64,000 nucleotides of DNA from CBDAMZ01 sp965197375 (GCA_965197375.1 CBDAMZ010000008.1:62001-126000); one strand, 5' to 3'. Positions 17,675 to 26,528 are shown, numbered from the stretch's first letter. The notes: a model not told the origin generated them from the sequence alone. Made by a program: numbers and translations.

Positions 17675-19045
17675 ATGCGCCTGGCCTGGTTCAGTCCCCT
17701 TCCACCGACGCGGTCGGGTATCGCTGCTTACAGCCACGAGCTCCTCCCGATCCTCGGCAGATCACACGAGATCGAAGTCTTCATCTCCTCAGACGACACG
17801 CCTCAAGCACTCCAGGCAGCGTACGACCAGATCCCGCAGGTACGAGCCGTTCACCAGTCACGGGATTTCCTTCCCTTTCACCAACGACATCCCTTCGATT
17901 TGATTGTGTATCAGCTCGGTAACGCGCGGTGCCACGACTGCGTCTGGGCGTATGTCACGCGGTTTCCCGGGCTCGTGGTTCTTCACGAAACGGTGCTTCA
18001 CCATGCCCGCGCGGCGCAATTACTCCGTGATGGTCGCGTCAATGAGTATCGGGCCGAGTTGCAGTACGATCAACCCGAGCTACCGGCGGGTGCGAGCGAA
18101 CTCGCAGTATCAGGCACGCCGAGTGAGCTCTACTACGAATGGCCGCTGGTGCGCCCGGTAATCGAGACTGCGCGCCTGCTGGTCGTGCACAACTCCCGCG
18201 TGGCCGACGACCTACAACACCGATACCCCGGTTGCCGAGTGGACGTCGTGCGCATGGGGGTCTCCGACCCACACAACGGCCGGTCGTTTGCGCGGGCGGA
18301 ACGACGGGAGGTCGTGTTCGTCACGTTCGGACTCATCACACCCGAGAAGCAAATCCCGACGGTCCTTCGAGCATTCAAAAGACTCGGCTCGGACGTCCCG
18401 GCTCGCCTCCGGTTGGTGGGTGCGACGGTGAGTCACTACGACGTCGCAGCCGACATCCGATCGCTCGGTCTGGACGAACGCGTCGACATGGTGGGGTACG
18501 TCGCCGACACGGAGCTGCGCTCCGAGTTATTGAACGCCGACGTCTGTCTCTGCCTGCGCTGGCCAACGGGCAGCGAGACCTCGGCGTCGTGGCTGCGCTG
18601 CCTGGCTGCCGGTAAACCAACCGTCATCAGCACGCTGACCCATCTCACTGATGTACCCGTGCTGGACCCCCGCACGTGGCGGCCGACGCAGACAGCCGGC
18701 GGCGACGCAATCGGCTTCATGGTCGACCTGCTGACCCAAGAAGAATCGCTGCGCTTAGCAATGCGGCACCTCGCGACGGACTCGACCCTGCGGGCGACGC
18801 TGGGACATCGGGCGCGCGCCTTCTGGGAGCAACATCATACGCTGGCAGCGATGGCCGATGATTACGAGCGCGCCATCGAAACGGCCGCCGCCGAGCGCCA
18901 GGCTACCGTCTTCGACCTCCCGGACCATTTCCGAGACGACGCGACCGAACACGCACGGGCCCTACTGGAACCTTTCGGCGTCGGTGTCGACATCCTCGGC
19001 GAGGCGGACAAGGTAGTTGCGATCAAGGCCGTTGAGAGACGGTAA
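17675..19045 (+). CDS. Glycosyltransferase (GT4-like)
   Basis: 456 residues from ATG 17675; the frame is open further upstream, but that part lies within the preceding gene. The start MRLAWFSPLPPTRSGIAAYS is typical of a GT4 group found in O-antigen clusters. The C-terminal half has EVVFVTFGLITPEKQIPTVL, LRLVGATV, VDMVGYV and CLRWPTGSETSASWLRCLAAGKP. A C-terminal helical extension of about 80 residues follows. Intact and probably cytoplasmic; donor unknown. The 86 nt after it contain a promoter-like sequence for thiS. Confidence 0.78.
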   Translation: MRLAWFSPLPPTRSGIAAYSHELLPILGRSHEIEVFISSDDTPQALQAAYDQIPQVRAVHQSRDFLPFHQRHPFDLIVYQLGNARCHDCVWAYVTRFPGLVVLHETVLHHARAAQLLRDGRVNEYRAELQYDQPELPAGASELAVSGTPSELYYEWPLVRPVIETARLLVVHNSRVADDLQHRYPGCRVDVVRMGVSDPHNGRSFARAERREVVFVTFGLITPEKQIPTVLRAFKRLGSDVPARLRLVGATVSHYDVAADIRSLGLDERVDMVGYVADTELRSELLNADVCLCLRWPTGSETSASWLRCLAAGKPTVISTLTHLTDVPVLDPRTWRPTQTAGGDAIGFMVDLLTQEESLRLAMRHLATDSTLRATLGHRARAFWEQHHTLAAMADDYERAIETAAAERQATVFDLPDHFRDDATEHARALLEPFGVGVDILGEADKVVAIKAVERR

Positions 19046-19070
19046 CTCATGGCGACTTAATCGGTTAGCC

Positions 19071-19100
19071 TTGACTTTCCGCGCAGGGACGCGCTACGCT
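19071..19100 (+). promoter_or_regulatory. Possible sigma70-type promoter before thiS
   Basis: TTGACT (19071-19076), 18-nt spacer, TACGCT (19095-19100), about 30 nt before the thiS start. No TPP-riboswitch core (CTGAGA) is present in the 86-nt gap. Confidence 0.35.
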
Positions 19101-19131
19101 ACCCCCTCGGTCAGCACCGGAGCACGACCCG

Positions 19132-19332
19132 TTGCAAATCCGGCTGAACGGCGACCTCCAGCAGATCCCCGAACCGCTTGCGGTCAGCGCATTGTTGAAA
19201 CGGCTCGATATCGATGCGCGGCGTATCGCTGTCGAACACAATAACGTCGTGCTTAAGCGGGCGCAGTACGACTCGACGGTCGTGAACGATGGTGACGAGG
19301 TTGAAATCGTAAGCTTTGTCGGCGGTGGATAA
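19132..19332 (+). CDS. thiS: Sulfur carrier protein ThiS
   Basis: 66 residues, ubiquitin-like beta-grasp protein ending in VSFVGGG, the C-terminal Gly-Gly that becomes the thiocarboxylate donating sulfur to the thiazole ring of thiamine. The start is TTG 19132 (MQIRLNGD). It lies directly before thiG, with which it works; no thiF, thiO or thiH is adjacent. The pair is embedded between blocks of polysaccharide genes, an unusual place for it. Confidence 0.9.
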   Translation: MQIRLNGDLQQIPEPLAVSALLKRLDIDARRIAVEHNNVVLKRAQYDSTVVNDGDEVEIVSFVGGG

Positions 19333-19348
19333 CCGACCGAAGATCGAC

Positions 19349-20128
19349 ATGGCCGACAAACCTCTCATCATCGCGGATAAGACCTTCACCTCACGCCTCA
19401 TCGTTGGCACTGGCAAGTACTCGTCTTTTGCCGTCATGGTCCGGGCGCACGAGGCCTCCGGTGCCGAGATGGTGACCGTCGCGGTCCGGCGCGTCAACTT
19501 GGCCGACCGGGCTCAGGAGTCGATGCTCGATTACATCGACACAACGAAGTACTCGATCCTGCCCAATACTGCGGGTTGTTATTCGGCCGACGATGCGATC
19601 CGAACGGCCCATCTAGCCCGCGAGGTCTGGCTGTCGAATTGGATCAAGCTCGAGGTGATTGGGGACGAGCGAACGCTATTCCCCGACAATGAGGCGCTGT
19701 TGCAAGCTACCCATGCACTGGTCAAGGATGGATTCATCGTGCTGCCGTACACCATCGACGATCCGGTCACCTGCCGGAAGCTCGAGGACGCAGGCGCGGC
19801 GGCTGTAATGCCGTTGGGTGCCCCAATCGGCTCTGGACTCGGCATACAGAACACCAACAACCTCCGTATCATCAAGGAATTCGCGCGGGTACCGATTATC
19901 GTGGACGCCGGCGTGGGCACCGCCTCGGATGCGACCGTGGCAATGGAACTCGGGGCCGACGGCGTACTGATGAACACCGCCATAGCGGGTGCGCAGGATC
20001 CGGTGGCGATGGCTACCGCGATGCGCTACGCCGTCAGAGCGGGCAGGCTGGCATACGTGGCCGGCCGCATCCCGCGGCAGCGGTACGCCACGGCGAGCAG
20101 CCCCCTCGAAGGAGTCGTCGGGCGCTAG
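19349..20128 (+). CDS. thiG: Thiazole synthase ThiG
   Basis: 259 residues from ATG 19349; a TTG at 19316 in the same frame would overlap thiS and is less likely. TIM-barrel enzyme that joins DXP, the ThiS thiocarboxylate and dehydroglycine into thiazole phosphate. Visible: LIIADKTFTSRLIVGTGKY, VTVAVRRVN, ILPNTAGCYSADDAIRTA, WIKLEVIGD, AAAVMPLGAPIGSGLG, VPIIVDAGVGTASDA and GADGVLMNTAIAGA. The usual Schiff-base lysine region (KLEVI) is present. A degraded second thiG lies at 23584-23880 on the other strand. Confidence 0.95.
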   Translation: MADKPLIIADKTFTSRLIVGTGKYSSFAVMVRAHEASGAEMVTVAVRRVNLADRAQESMLDYIDTTKYSILPNTAGCYSADDAIRTAHLAREVWLSNWIKLEVIGDERTLFPDNEALLQATHALVKDGFIVLPYTIDDPVTCRKLEDAGAAAVMPLGAPIGSGLGIQNTNNLRIIKEFARVPIIVDAGVGTASDATVAMELGADGVLMNTAIAGAQDPVAMATAMRYAVRAGRLAYVAGRIPRQRYATASSPLEGVVGR

Positions 20129-20136
20129 GATATTAA

Positions 20137-21540
20137 GTGCCGTCGCCGACCCATATGTTCAGCCGGACCGCCAGTCCAGAGGACCTTGTACGGCTCAAGC
20201 GCGAATGCGAGGATGCCGACCGCGCGTACAACGACGCGCTGACGTTGCTCGATGCCGCGATTCAACAGTTCCCTAAGATACCGCAACCCCCTACGGTCGA
20301 CGATAGTGACCTCGTGGACTTGGGCGAGCGGGCATCGCTCCAACTTTCCGACAGCGCACCAGATGAATCCAGGTGGCGCGCGCGGCTACGCCGGCTGGTG
20401 GTGACCATCGTCCGGCCAAGCCTCGAGCGTCAGGAATCCTTCAACTCGGCCATCGTCGAACACATGACTCGAAACGTGGCAGCCCACCGCGAGGAACAAC
20501 ATGTCCTCGAACAGACGACGGTGGTCCTTCAGGAACAGTTCGCGGCACTGATTAGTTTCCAGTCTCGCCTCACTCAGTACGCGCAGCAGATCACACCATA
20601 TATCGACACTAAGGTTCGCGAGGTGGCCGACGGGCGCTGTGCCGGGCTGGCTTCTGGTCTCGATCTGCTGACCCGCACCTATCGCGTATTGAAGGAATCG
20701 GTCGGGGTGCTCCAAAGCTCCACCATCGCCGTCAAACGGGAGCTCCAGCGCCTCGATGAGGCGCCGCCGGGTAGCCCGGTGGAGGTAACCGGCGCGCACA
20801 CCGTCGGAGGGTCCGGTGGGAGTCGCCACCTCGACGCGTACAAGTACGTTGGTTTTGAGGATGCGTTCCGCGGCGACCGAGAAGAAATCGGAACGCGCCA
20901 ACGAACCTACGTCGACTCCTTCCAGGGTGCGTCTGACGTTCTGGATGTTGGCTGCGGGCGCGGTGAGTTCCTCGAGTTACTCCGCGAGCAGCAGATTTCA
21001 GCGCGCGGGATCGATGCAAACGGCGAGATGATCGAACAGTGCCGCGGGCGTGGTCTGGAGGCCACCCAGGCGGACGCGCTCAGTTACCTCGAGGCGTTGC
21101 CTGACGAGTCACTGGGTGGTCTGTTCGCCGCCCAGGTCGTCGAGCATCTACCAGCGTCGTACCTCATGCGACTGCTGGAGGTCGCGCACCAAAAGCTTCG
21201 TCCGCAATCAACCATTCTGCTCGAAACTATCAACCCGGCGTGTTGGATGGCCTTCTTCAGCGCTTACATTCGCGACATCACGCACCGGCATCCAATTCAC
21301 CCTGAGACGCTTCGCTACTTGCTACACGCCAGCGGCTTCGTTAGCGTCGAGGTCGTCTACAGCTCGCCTCAACCCGAAGAATCCAAGCTGCAGTCGGTCA
21401 CGATCGACGCGACGCTGACCGCCACACCAGAGAGTGATTCACTGACGACGCTTACCGAAACGTTCAATCGGAATGTCGACAGATTGAACGGCCTCATTTT
21501 CGCTGAGCATGACTATGCCGCTGTTGCAAAGCGGTACTAG
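20137..21540 (+). CDS. SAM-dependent methyltransferase with long N-terminal coiled-coil region
   Basis: 467 residues from GTG 20137. Residues 1-210 are charged and helical (heptad-like stretches around 15-40 and 100-205). Residues 230-390 are a class I methyltransferase: YVDSFQGASDVLDVGCGRGE (motif I), GIDANGEMIEQC, ADALSYLEALPDESLGG and VVEHLP. This layout occurs in O-antigen cluster methyltransferases that cap or modify the glycan (WbdD-like in architecture; no kinase domain is seen here). The position between thiG and an O-antigen polymerase supports a glycan role. Start choice is uncertain; another Met lies six residues in. Confidence 0.75.
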   Translation: MPSPTHMFSRTASPEDLVRLKRECEDADRAYNDALTLLDAAIQQFPKIPQPPTVDDSDLVDLGERASLQLSDSAPDESRWRARLRRLVVTIVRPSLERQESFNSAIVEHMTRNVAAHREEQHVLEQTTVVLQEQFAALISFQSRLTQYAQQITPYIDTKVREVADGRCAGLASGLDLLTRTYRVLKESVGVLQSSTIAVKRELQRLDEAPPGSPVEVTGAHTVGGSGGSRHLDAYKYVGFEDAFRGDREEIGTRQRTYVDSFQGASDVLDVGCGRGEFLELLREQQISARGIDANGEMIEQCRGRGLEATQADALSYLEALPDESLGGLFAAQVVEHLPASYLMRLLEVAHQKLRPQSTILLETINPACWMAFFSAYIRDITHRHPIHPETLRYLLHASGFVSVEVVYSSPQPEESKLQSVTIDATLTATPESDSLTTLTETFNRNVDRLNGLIFAEHDYAAVAKRY

Positions 21541-21817
21541 GACGGCCGGCAGCGGACGGGTGTTCGGCAACCTGTGGGGGATGCGACCACTCGCCGCGAT
21601 CAGTGCCACGACGATCCCCGTCTTGATGCTCGTCGCGGCGACCGACGTCAGTCGGCTCCCAGTAGTAGTGCCAATCACCCTTGTGGTGTTGCTGGCACTG
21701 GCGGCGGCTCGACCGGATGTTGGCCTCGTTGCCGCCACGGTGCTCGTCCCGCTGTGCGGATGGGGCGCAAGGATGTTACAGGCCGATCCGTTCCGCCTTG
21801 CAGAGGCCATCGTGTTG
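21509..21817 (+). pseudogene. O-antigen polymerase/ligase, N-terminal part, frameshifted
   Basis: From ATG 21509 (overlapping the methyltransferase end) the frame encodes hydrophobic helices: PLAAISATTIPVLMLVAATD and VVVPITLVVLLALAAARPDV, then DPFRLAEAIVL. After GTG TTG at 21812-21817 the homologous frame jumps past one base (C 21818) into the frame of the next feature. The original frame runs on to 22207 but as Arg/His-rich non-protein-like sequence. The lesion is a one-base insertion inside the third membrane segment. Confidence 0.7.
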
Positions 21818-21818
21818 C

Positions 21819-23555
21819 GCGGCATTGACCGGTGCGCTCATTCGACTCCCGTTCGTGATCTGGTCGTCGTCTGCGCCGACCGATGCCACACCGGCCGTCC
21901 CGGCTCCGATGCGAGCAGCAGCTACTCTCGTCATCGCCGTGACAGCCGCTTCAGCCCTCGTGCGGCTGACCCTGTGGCAGTTTGGCCTCGACCTACAACC
22001 AGCCATCAACGCGCTGCTCGCCCATCTCACCACAGACTACATGTTCGGCCTGGCTCCAGACGTGCCGGGTCTAATCGACGCGGCGCGTCTCGTCGAGGGT
22101 GCGGCGCTTGTGCTCGTCGTGATCGCCCTCAGCCGCCATTGGCCGTCGCTTCCGCAACGACTTGCCGTGGCGACGGTGCTGGGCGCCGCCGCGGCCGCAC
22201 TTATTAACCTGAGCACGATGACGGTCAGCGTGTGGACCGACGAGAACCCGTTCGGGCTTTTACTCAGGTACCTCGGTGGGCGCACACTTGCGGCTCACGT
22301 GAGCGATACCAACGCCACCGGTTCGTATTTCTTAATGGTGACGTTGCTTGGCATCAGTTTAGCGATCGAACGCCGCGGCTGGATCGGTTGTCTTCTTACC
22401 GTAGCCACGGTTCTGACCGGAGTGACGTTCTGGCTCGCCGGCTCCCGAGCCGCGCTCGCTGCGGCACTCCTTACGGCTTTCGGTTTCGCCGTGGTCGGGA
22501 TCATCGCCCAGCGGCACTCCCTCCCTCGCTTAATGGCCGTGGGGAGCATCGCCTTGGTAGCGATCGTCTCACTGCCGGTCGCGATGGTGGTCGGGTACCC
22601 AGACCGCACTGCGACAGCCGAATCCGTCGACGTACGGGCCGAGTTTTTCGCGACCAGCCTACGCATGGTGGCAACCCATCCGATCTTGGGTGTCGGTACG
22701 GGCCGATATTACGAGCTCTCCAGCCAGTTCATGTCGCCTGAACTTCAGTCACGCTATCCTCGCGAAAACGCCCATAACAACTACATGCAGATCGCAGCAG
22801 AGCTCGGTATCGTGGGTATCGGCGCGTTTGTCTGGTTCTTAGCCGCCGGGGGACACCGTGTCTGGCTCGCGCAACGAACGCACCGGCAGCGTGAGGTGCT
22901 GCTCGTTGCCGCGGGGACGGGAGCCTCCGCATTCCTCATTACATGTCTGGCGGGACACCCGCTTCTGGTCAACGAAACCGCGTACCCGTTCTGGATTGTC
23001 GGAGGGATCGTGGTGGCACGTGCGCATGCGCTTTGCCCGTCATCCAGCGCGCACCCCGCTGGCCGTGCTAGAACCGTCGCTCTGTGGATGGTGTGTGTCG
23101 GTCTCGTTGTCTCGGTGCCGTCTCGGGCCCAAGCTGAAATCGACGAGCTAACGCTCGAAGAGCTGAGCTCGGGATTGTACGGCTGGGAGGTCGAACGTGC
23201 GAGCGGAAAGCGTTTTCGTTGGAGCGGACGGCACGCGACGCTCTTCGTGCCGACCGACGCAGGTCACGTGCGGATTCCGCTCAGGGCGCTCCAAGCTGAC
23301 AACATGGGTGAGCCCGTCCGCGTGGACATCTCGGTCGCCGGCCGTCACGTCATGCGGGTTCCCCTCACCGACGCGAGTTGGGTTGAAGCACCGTTGCCCC
23401 TGACCCACTCCGGCCGGTCGCGCGCGCCTCAGCGCCTTGACCTGCAGGTCGACCGGACGTGGTCACCCGCACGCGTGCAGCCGGACAGCGGGGATGGGCG
23501 CACACTTGGCGTCAAAGTCGGGGAATTGGCGATTGTCAGGGCGCTACGGGAGTGA
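21819..23555 (+). pseudogene. O-antigen polymerase/ligase, main part with C-terminal extension
   Basis: This frame continues the 21509 unit (AALTGALIRLPFVIW) through about ten membrane helices. The Wzy_C/WaaL-type loop is clear: FWLAGSRAALAAALLTAFG, HPILGVGTGRYYELS and RENAHNNYMQIAAELGIVG, then helices ending near LWMVCVGLVVSV. After that comes a soluble domain of about 150 residues (LSSGLYGWEVERA, FRWSGRHATLFVP, LDLQVDRTWSP) that looks like a beta-sandwich on the periplasmic side. Without the frameshift the protein would be about 680 residues. The family polymerises O-units or ligates O-antigen to lipid A-core. An intact relative lies at 43811-44983. Confidence 0.72.
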
Positions 23556-23583
23556 CACCGGTCGACACCACGAGCTACTAACG

Positions 23584-23880
23584 TTAGGCGTCGACGGTCT
23601 TCATGGCATCGGCAGGCGGGAAGCGAGCTGTCCGAATTGCTTCATCCGCTGTATAGCACCCTGCCGTGTTTGGCAGCACGAAATATCGCGATGTGTCGAT
23701 GTGATCGAGTAACGATGCCTTCGTCCGGTCGCTAATGTTCACCCGTCTGACCGCGACGGTGACTATCTTGGCGCCAGACGCGTCATGGGTACGGACCATG
23801 GCCGGGTACGAAATGTATTTGCCAGTCCAGACGATGAGACGCGAGTCGAATGACTTGTCGGCGATCACCAATGGGTCGCT
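23584..23880 (-). pseudogene. thiG remnant (second, truncated copy)
   Basis: On the minus strand from about 23880 the translation reads PLVIADKSFDSRLIVWTGKY, then VTVAVRRVN, LLDHIDTS and VLPNTAGCYTADEAIRTAR, matching the first 80 or so residues of the intact ThiG at 19349. Similarity stops there; the frame ends 15 residues later at 23584. About two thirds of the gene is missing and the GTGKY motif is changed to WTGKY. The divergence from the intact copy shows it is not a recent duplicate. It may be the old resident gene or part of a transferred segment whose end was cut when flanking DNA was inserted. Confidence 0.75.
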
Positions 23881-24232
23881 ACTTCTTAATTTAGAGAGCC
23901 GTGCTCTCGCGTGACGTCAACGATTGTTTTACGGGGAGACGAGGCTTCTTACACATGCAGGTTGGGCGTCACGCCAGGGCCGGTCGTTCAGAACACGTTG
24001 ACTTCGGGGAAGACGGTCCGGTACGATGGCCCCGCCATGTGTGTGGGCGCCGTCTGCTTCGGGGCCGACGGCGCTTTTTTTGGGAGAGCTTGAGCATTAT
24101 TTCACAATCTTGACACGCGAGGCAGCGGTCCAGTCCTTAGTTCGTACTGTCTTGAGAAAATATTCCCATTGGTACTCCAGTGTTTAAGTGGACGGCCCAC
24201 GAGGGTTGCATGTTAGGCGCGCACCTCAGCTC
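23881..24232. other. Gene-free stretch between thiG remnant and nuoJ
   Basis: About 350 nt with no recognisable gene. A 60-codon frame from ATG 23911 exists but its protein has no familiar features and its end overlaps the terminator. The stretch contains the terminator at 24047-24081 and, after it, a TTGACA at about 24110-24115 that could belong to the promoter of the nuo operon, although no good -10 box is seen at the right distance. Confidence 0.6.
24047..24081 (+). terminator. Strong Rho-independent terminator
   Basis: Perfect 8-bp stem GCGCCGTC (24047-24054) with GACGGCGC (24067-24074), a 12-nt loop and a run of seven T (24075-24081). The nearest plus-strand gene ends about 500 nt upstream (23555), so it may end a small RNA, or the transcript of the broken O-antigen gene, and insulate the nuo operon. 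Confidence 0.75.
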
Positions 24233-24766
24233 ATGACCTTACTCACCGGAGCCTTCTATTACATGGCGGGGGCCAGTGTTGTAAGCGCGCTTCTGGCTGT
24301 GACGCGGAGAAATCCAGTCCACAGCATGCTCTGGGTGCTGGCGCTTTTCCTCCACGTGGCGGGCATCTTCCTGTTGCTGGGCGCAGAGTTTCTCGCGGCC
24401 GTCCAGGTCCTCGTATACGCTGGCGCCATCCTGATCTTCTACCTCTTTGTCCTGATGCTGCTCGACCTTCCGGACGAGGCGGCTCGGCCGCCGTTCGGCG
24501 CGCACTGGCCGCTCGCCGCAGCCGTGGGGCTCTCCTTCGCAGCCCTGGCCTGGCTTGCCGAGGTCGAGATGCTCGCCCCTGCTGGGGTTGGCGTCGCACC
24601 AGCCGCAACGAGCGTCGCAACGGGTCCGCCTCAGGGGAGCCTTTCGAAGATAGGTATTGAGCTCTTCGGTCCGTTCGCGTTGCCCTTCGAGATAGTTTCC
24701 CTTGTGCTCTTGGCCGCCATCGTCGGCGCTATCGTCCTCGCCAGGAAGAGGGCCGCAGGCGCATGA
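24233..24766 (+). CDS. nuoJ: NADH-quinone oxidoreductase subunit J
   Basis: 177 residues from ATG 24233 (MTLLTGAFYYMAGASVV); the frame is open to 24188 but those 15 residues are not NuoJ-like. Five membrane segments are visible, with the NuoJ hallmark RNPVHSMLWVLALFLHVAGIFLLLGAEFLA and VYAGAILIFYLFVLMLLDL. NuoJ sits at the junction of the membrane and peripheral arms, and its third helix shifts during turnover. A low-complexity Ala/Gly segment follows, and the last helix ends RKRAAGA. First gene of the complex I operon; it overlaps nuoK by ATGA. Confidence 0.92.
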   Translation: MTLLTGAFYYMAGASVVSALLAVTRRNPVHSMLWVLALFLHVAGIFLLLGAEFLAAVQVLVYAGAILIFYLFVLMLLDLPDEAARPPFGAHWPLAAAVGLSFAALAWLAEVEMLAPAGVGVAPAATSVATGPPQGSLSKIGIELFGPFALPFEIVSLVLLAAIVGAIVLARKRAAGA

Positions 24767-25068
24767 TTGTGCCCGTGAGTACGGTGCTGGGATTGAGTGC
24801 TGTCCTCTTTGGAATCGGGGTGTTCGGCTTCTTGGCTCGGCGCAACATCATCCTGATGCTCGTCTCGGTCGAGGTCATGCTCAATGCGGTCAACCTCAGT
24901 CTGGTCGGCCTTGGCTCACACTTCGAAGACCTGCGCGGCCAGGTCCTGGCTCTCTTCGTGATCGCCGTGGCAGCAGCAGAAGCTGGCGTCGGTCTAGGGC
25001 TCGTGATCGCCTTGAATCGGAACAAGCCAGGGGCTGGCGTGGCGGAGCTAACCAAACTCAAGTGGTGA
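24763..25068 (+). CDS. nuoK: NADH-quinone oxidoreductase subunit K
   Basis: 101 residues, the family norm. Three helices; the conserved membrane glutamates appear in VSVEVMLNAVNL and VAAAEAGVGLGLVIAL. NuoK (the MrpC homolog) lies next to NuoN and forms part of the proton path from the quinone site. Its stop TGA is overlapped by the GTG of the next gene. Confidence 0.95.
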   Translation: MIVPVSTVLGLSAVLFGIGVFGFLARRNIILMLVSVEVMLNAVNLSLVGLGSHFEDLRGQVLALFVIAVAAAEAGVGLGLVIALNRNKPGAGVAELTKLKW

Positions 25069-26528
25069 CGTTTTCGGTCATGCCCCTGCTCGCGGTGCTG
25101 GTCCCGTCCGTGGGCGCGCTCCTCATCGCGTGCATGGGCGAGCGTCGCGCCAATTTGAGGGAGGTCTGTTCTGTAGCGGCGGGCGTGGTGTTGTTCGCTC
25201 TCATCGCCTCCACGATTCCGGAGGTGCTGGCCGGCCGCACGCCGGAATGCGTGCTCTTCAGGATCCTCCCCGGAATGGAGCTCGCCTTTCGGGTGGATGC
25301 CTTCGGCCTACTCTTCGCATCAGGAGCATCGCTGCTATGGATCCTGACCTCGTTCTACTCGATCGGCTACATGCGTTCGCTTCGGGAGCACGCGCAAACC
25401 CGTTACTTTGCGTGTTTCGCCCTGGCTCTTTCTGCCACCATTGGGGTGGCCCTCTCCGCCAATCTCTTCACGCTGTTTCTGTTCTATGAAGGCTTGACCC
25501 TGGTCACCTACCCCCTCGTGGGTCACAAGGAGACGGCCGAGGCCAAGGCAGGCGCCCGCAAGTACGTCATCTATCTACTGGGTGCCGCCAAGGTGTTCTT
25601 GCTCGCCGCCATCATCCTTACCTATAACGTGGCCGGAACCTTAGACTTTCGCAGCGGCGGGATACTGCCGGATGCGCTGCTCATCGAACGGCCCGTGCTT
25701 CTGTTCATGATCTTCGCCCTCTTCTTGTTTGGATTCGCCAAGAACGCGCTGGTGCCGCTGCACAGCTGGCTGCCGGCGGCGATGGTGGCTCCAACCCCGG
25801 TGAGCGCATTGCTGCACGCGGTGGCGGTTGTCAAGACCGGAGTATTTGCCACACTCAGGGTTTTTCTCTTCGTCTTCGGTCCCCACGCTATGCGCGAACT
25901 CGGCGCGGACCAACTGGCCCTGGGTGCCGCGTCGGTGACGATCCTGGTCGCATCGTTCCTGGCGATCGGTCAGGACAACCTCAAGGCCAGGCTGGCCTTC
26001 TCCACAGTGAGCCAGCTTTCTTACATAATCCTGGGAGCTGCGCTCTTGAACTCTAGCGGGGTGCTGGGTGGAGTTGCCCATATAACCAACCACGCCGTTT
26101 CGAAGATCACACTTTTCTTGTGCGCCGGCTCCCTCTACGTATCCACACGCAGAACCGAAATCAGCCAGATGTCCGGCCTAGCCAGGCGCATGCCGTGGAC
26201 CATGGCCGCATTTACGCTGGCCTCATTGAGCATCGTGGGCATTCCCCTCACCAGTGGGTTCGTTTCCAAGTGGTACCTCGCCCTCGGCACGCTGGAAAGC
26301 CAAAACCTTACGTTGTTAGGGGTAATCCTCCTCAGTTCCCTCCTGAGCGCGGCTTACCTCGGCCCGATTGTGTACAAGGCCTACTTTGAAGAGGAGCCGC
26401 CGACTCACGAAGAAGTCCGCGAGGTGCCCTGGATGGTAGCCCCCTTGGTCATTAGCGCTGCTACTAGCCTGCTCCTAGGTCTTTACCCAGGCCCTGTCCT
26501 GGAACTGGCCGGAAGGACATTACCTTGA
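25065..26528 (+). CDS. Antiporter-like complex I membrane subunit (short NuoL/MrpD type)
   Basis: 487 residues from GTG 25065 (stop-start overlap with nuoK). Fourteen-helix antiporter core with all four residues of the proposed proton channel: Glu142 (FYEGLTLVTYPLV), Lys226 (FAKNALVPLHSWLP), Lys257 (VVKTGVFATLR) and Lys402 (SGFVSKWYLA). It lacks the long lateral helix that gives NuoL its usual 610-650 residues, so it resembles MrpD or NuoM in size but carries Lys rather than the NuoM Glu in helix 12. It sits where nuoL normally lies, yet a second candidate with a NuoL-like tail is encoded at 26778. It is probably an extra pump module; its placement in the complex is inference. Confidence 0.82.
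   Translation: MTFSVMPLLAVLVPSVGALLIACMGERRANLREVCSVAAGVVLFALIASTIPEVLAGRTPECVLFRILPGMELAFRVDAFGLLFASGASLLWILTSFYSIGYMRSLREHAQTRYFACFALALSATIGVALSANLFTLFLFYEGLTLVTYPLVGHKETAEAKAGARKYVIYLLGAAKVFLLAAIILTYNVAGTLDFRSGGILPDALLIERPVLLFMIFALFLFGFAKNALVPLHSWLPAAMVAPTPVSALLHAVAVVKTGVFATLRVFLFVFGPHAMRELGADQLALGAASVTILVASFLAIGQDNLKARLAFSTVSQLSYIILGAALLNSSGVLGGVAHITNHAVSKITLFLCAGSLYVSTRRTEISQMSGLARRMPWTMAAFTLASLSIVGIPLTSGFVSKWYLALGTLESQNLTLLGVILLSSLLSAAYLGPIVYKAYFEEEPPTHEEVREVPWMVAPLVISAATSLLLGLYPGPVLELAGRTLP

Noticed and set aside
19046..19131. TPP riboswitch before thiS-thiG
   Set aside because: The 86-nt gap is too short and lacks the CTGAGA core of the aptamer.
23911..24093. 60-codon protein gene
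   Set aside because: No ribosome site, no familiar features, and its end lies within a strong terminator hairpin.
24702..25064. Longer start for the 487-residue antiporter-like protein
   Set aside because: The upstream part overlaps nuoJ and all of nuoK and is low-complexity, Arg/Gly-rich shadow sequence.
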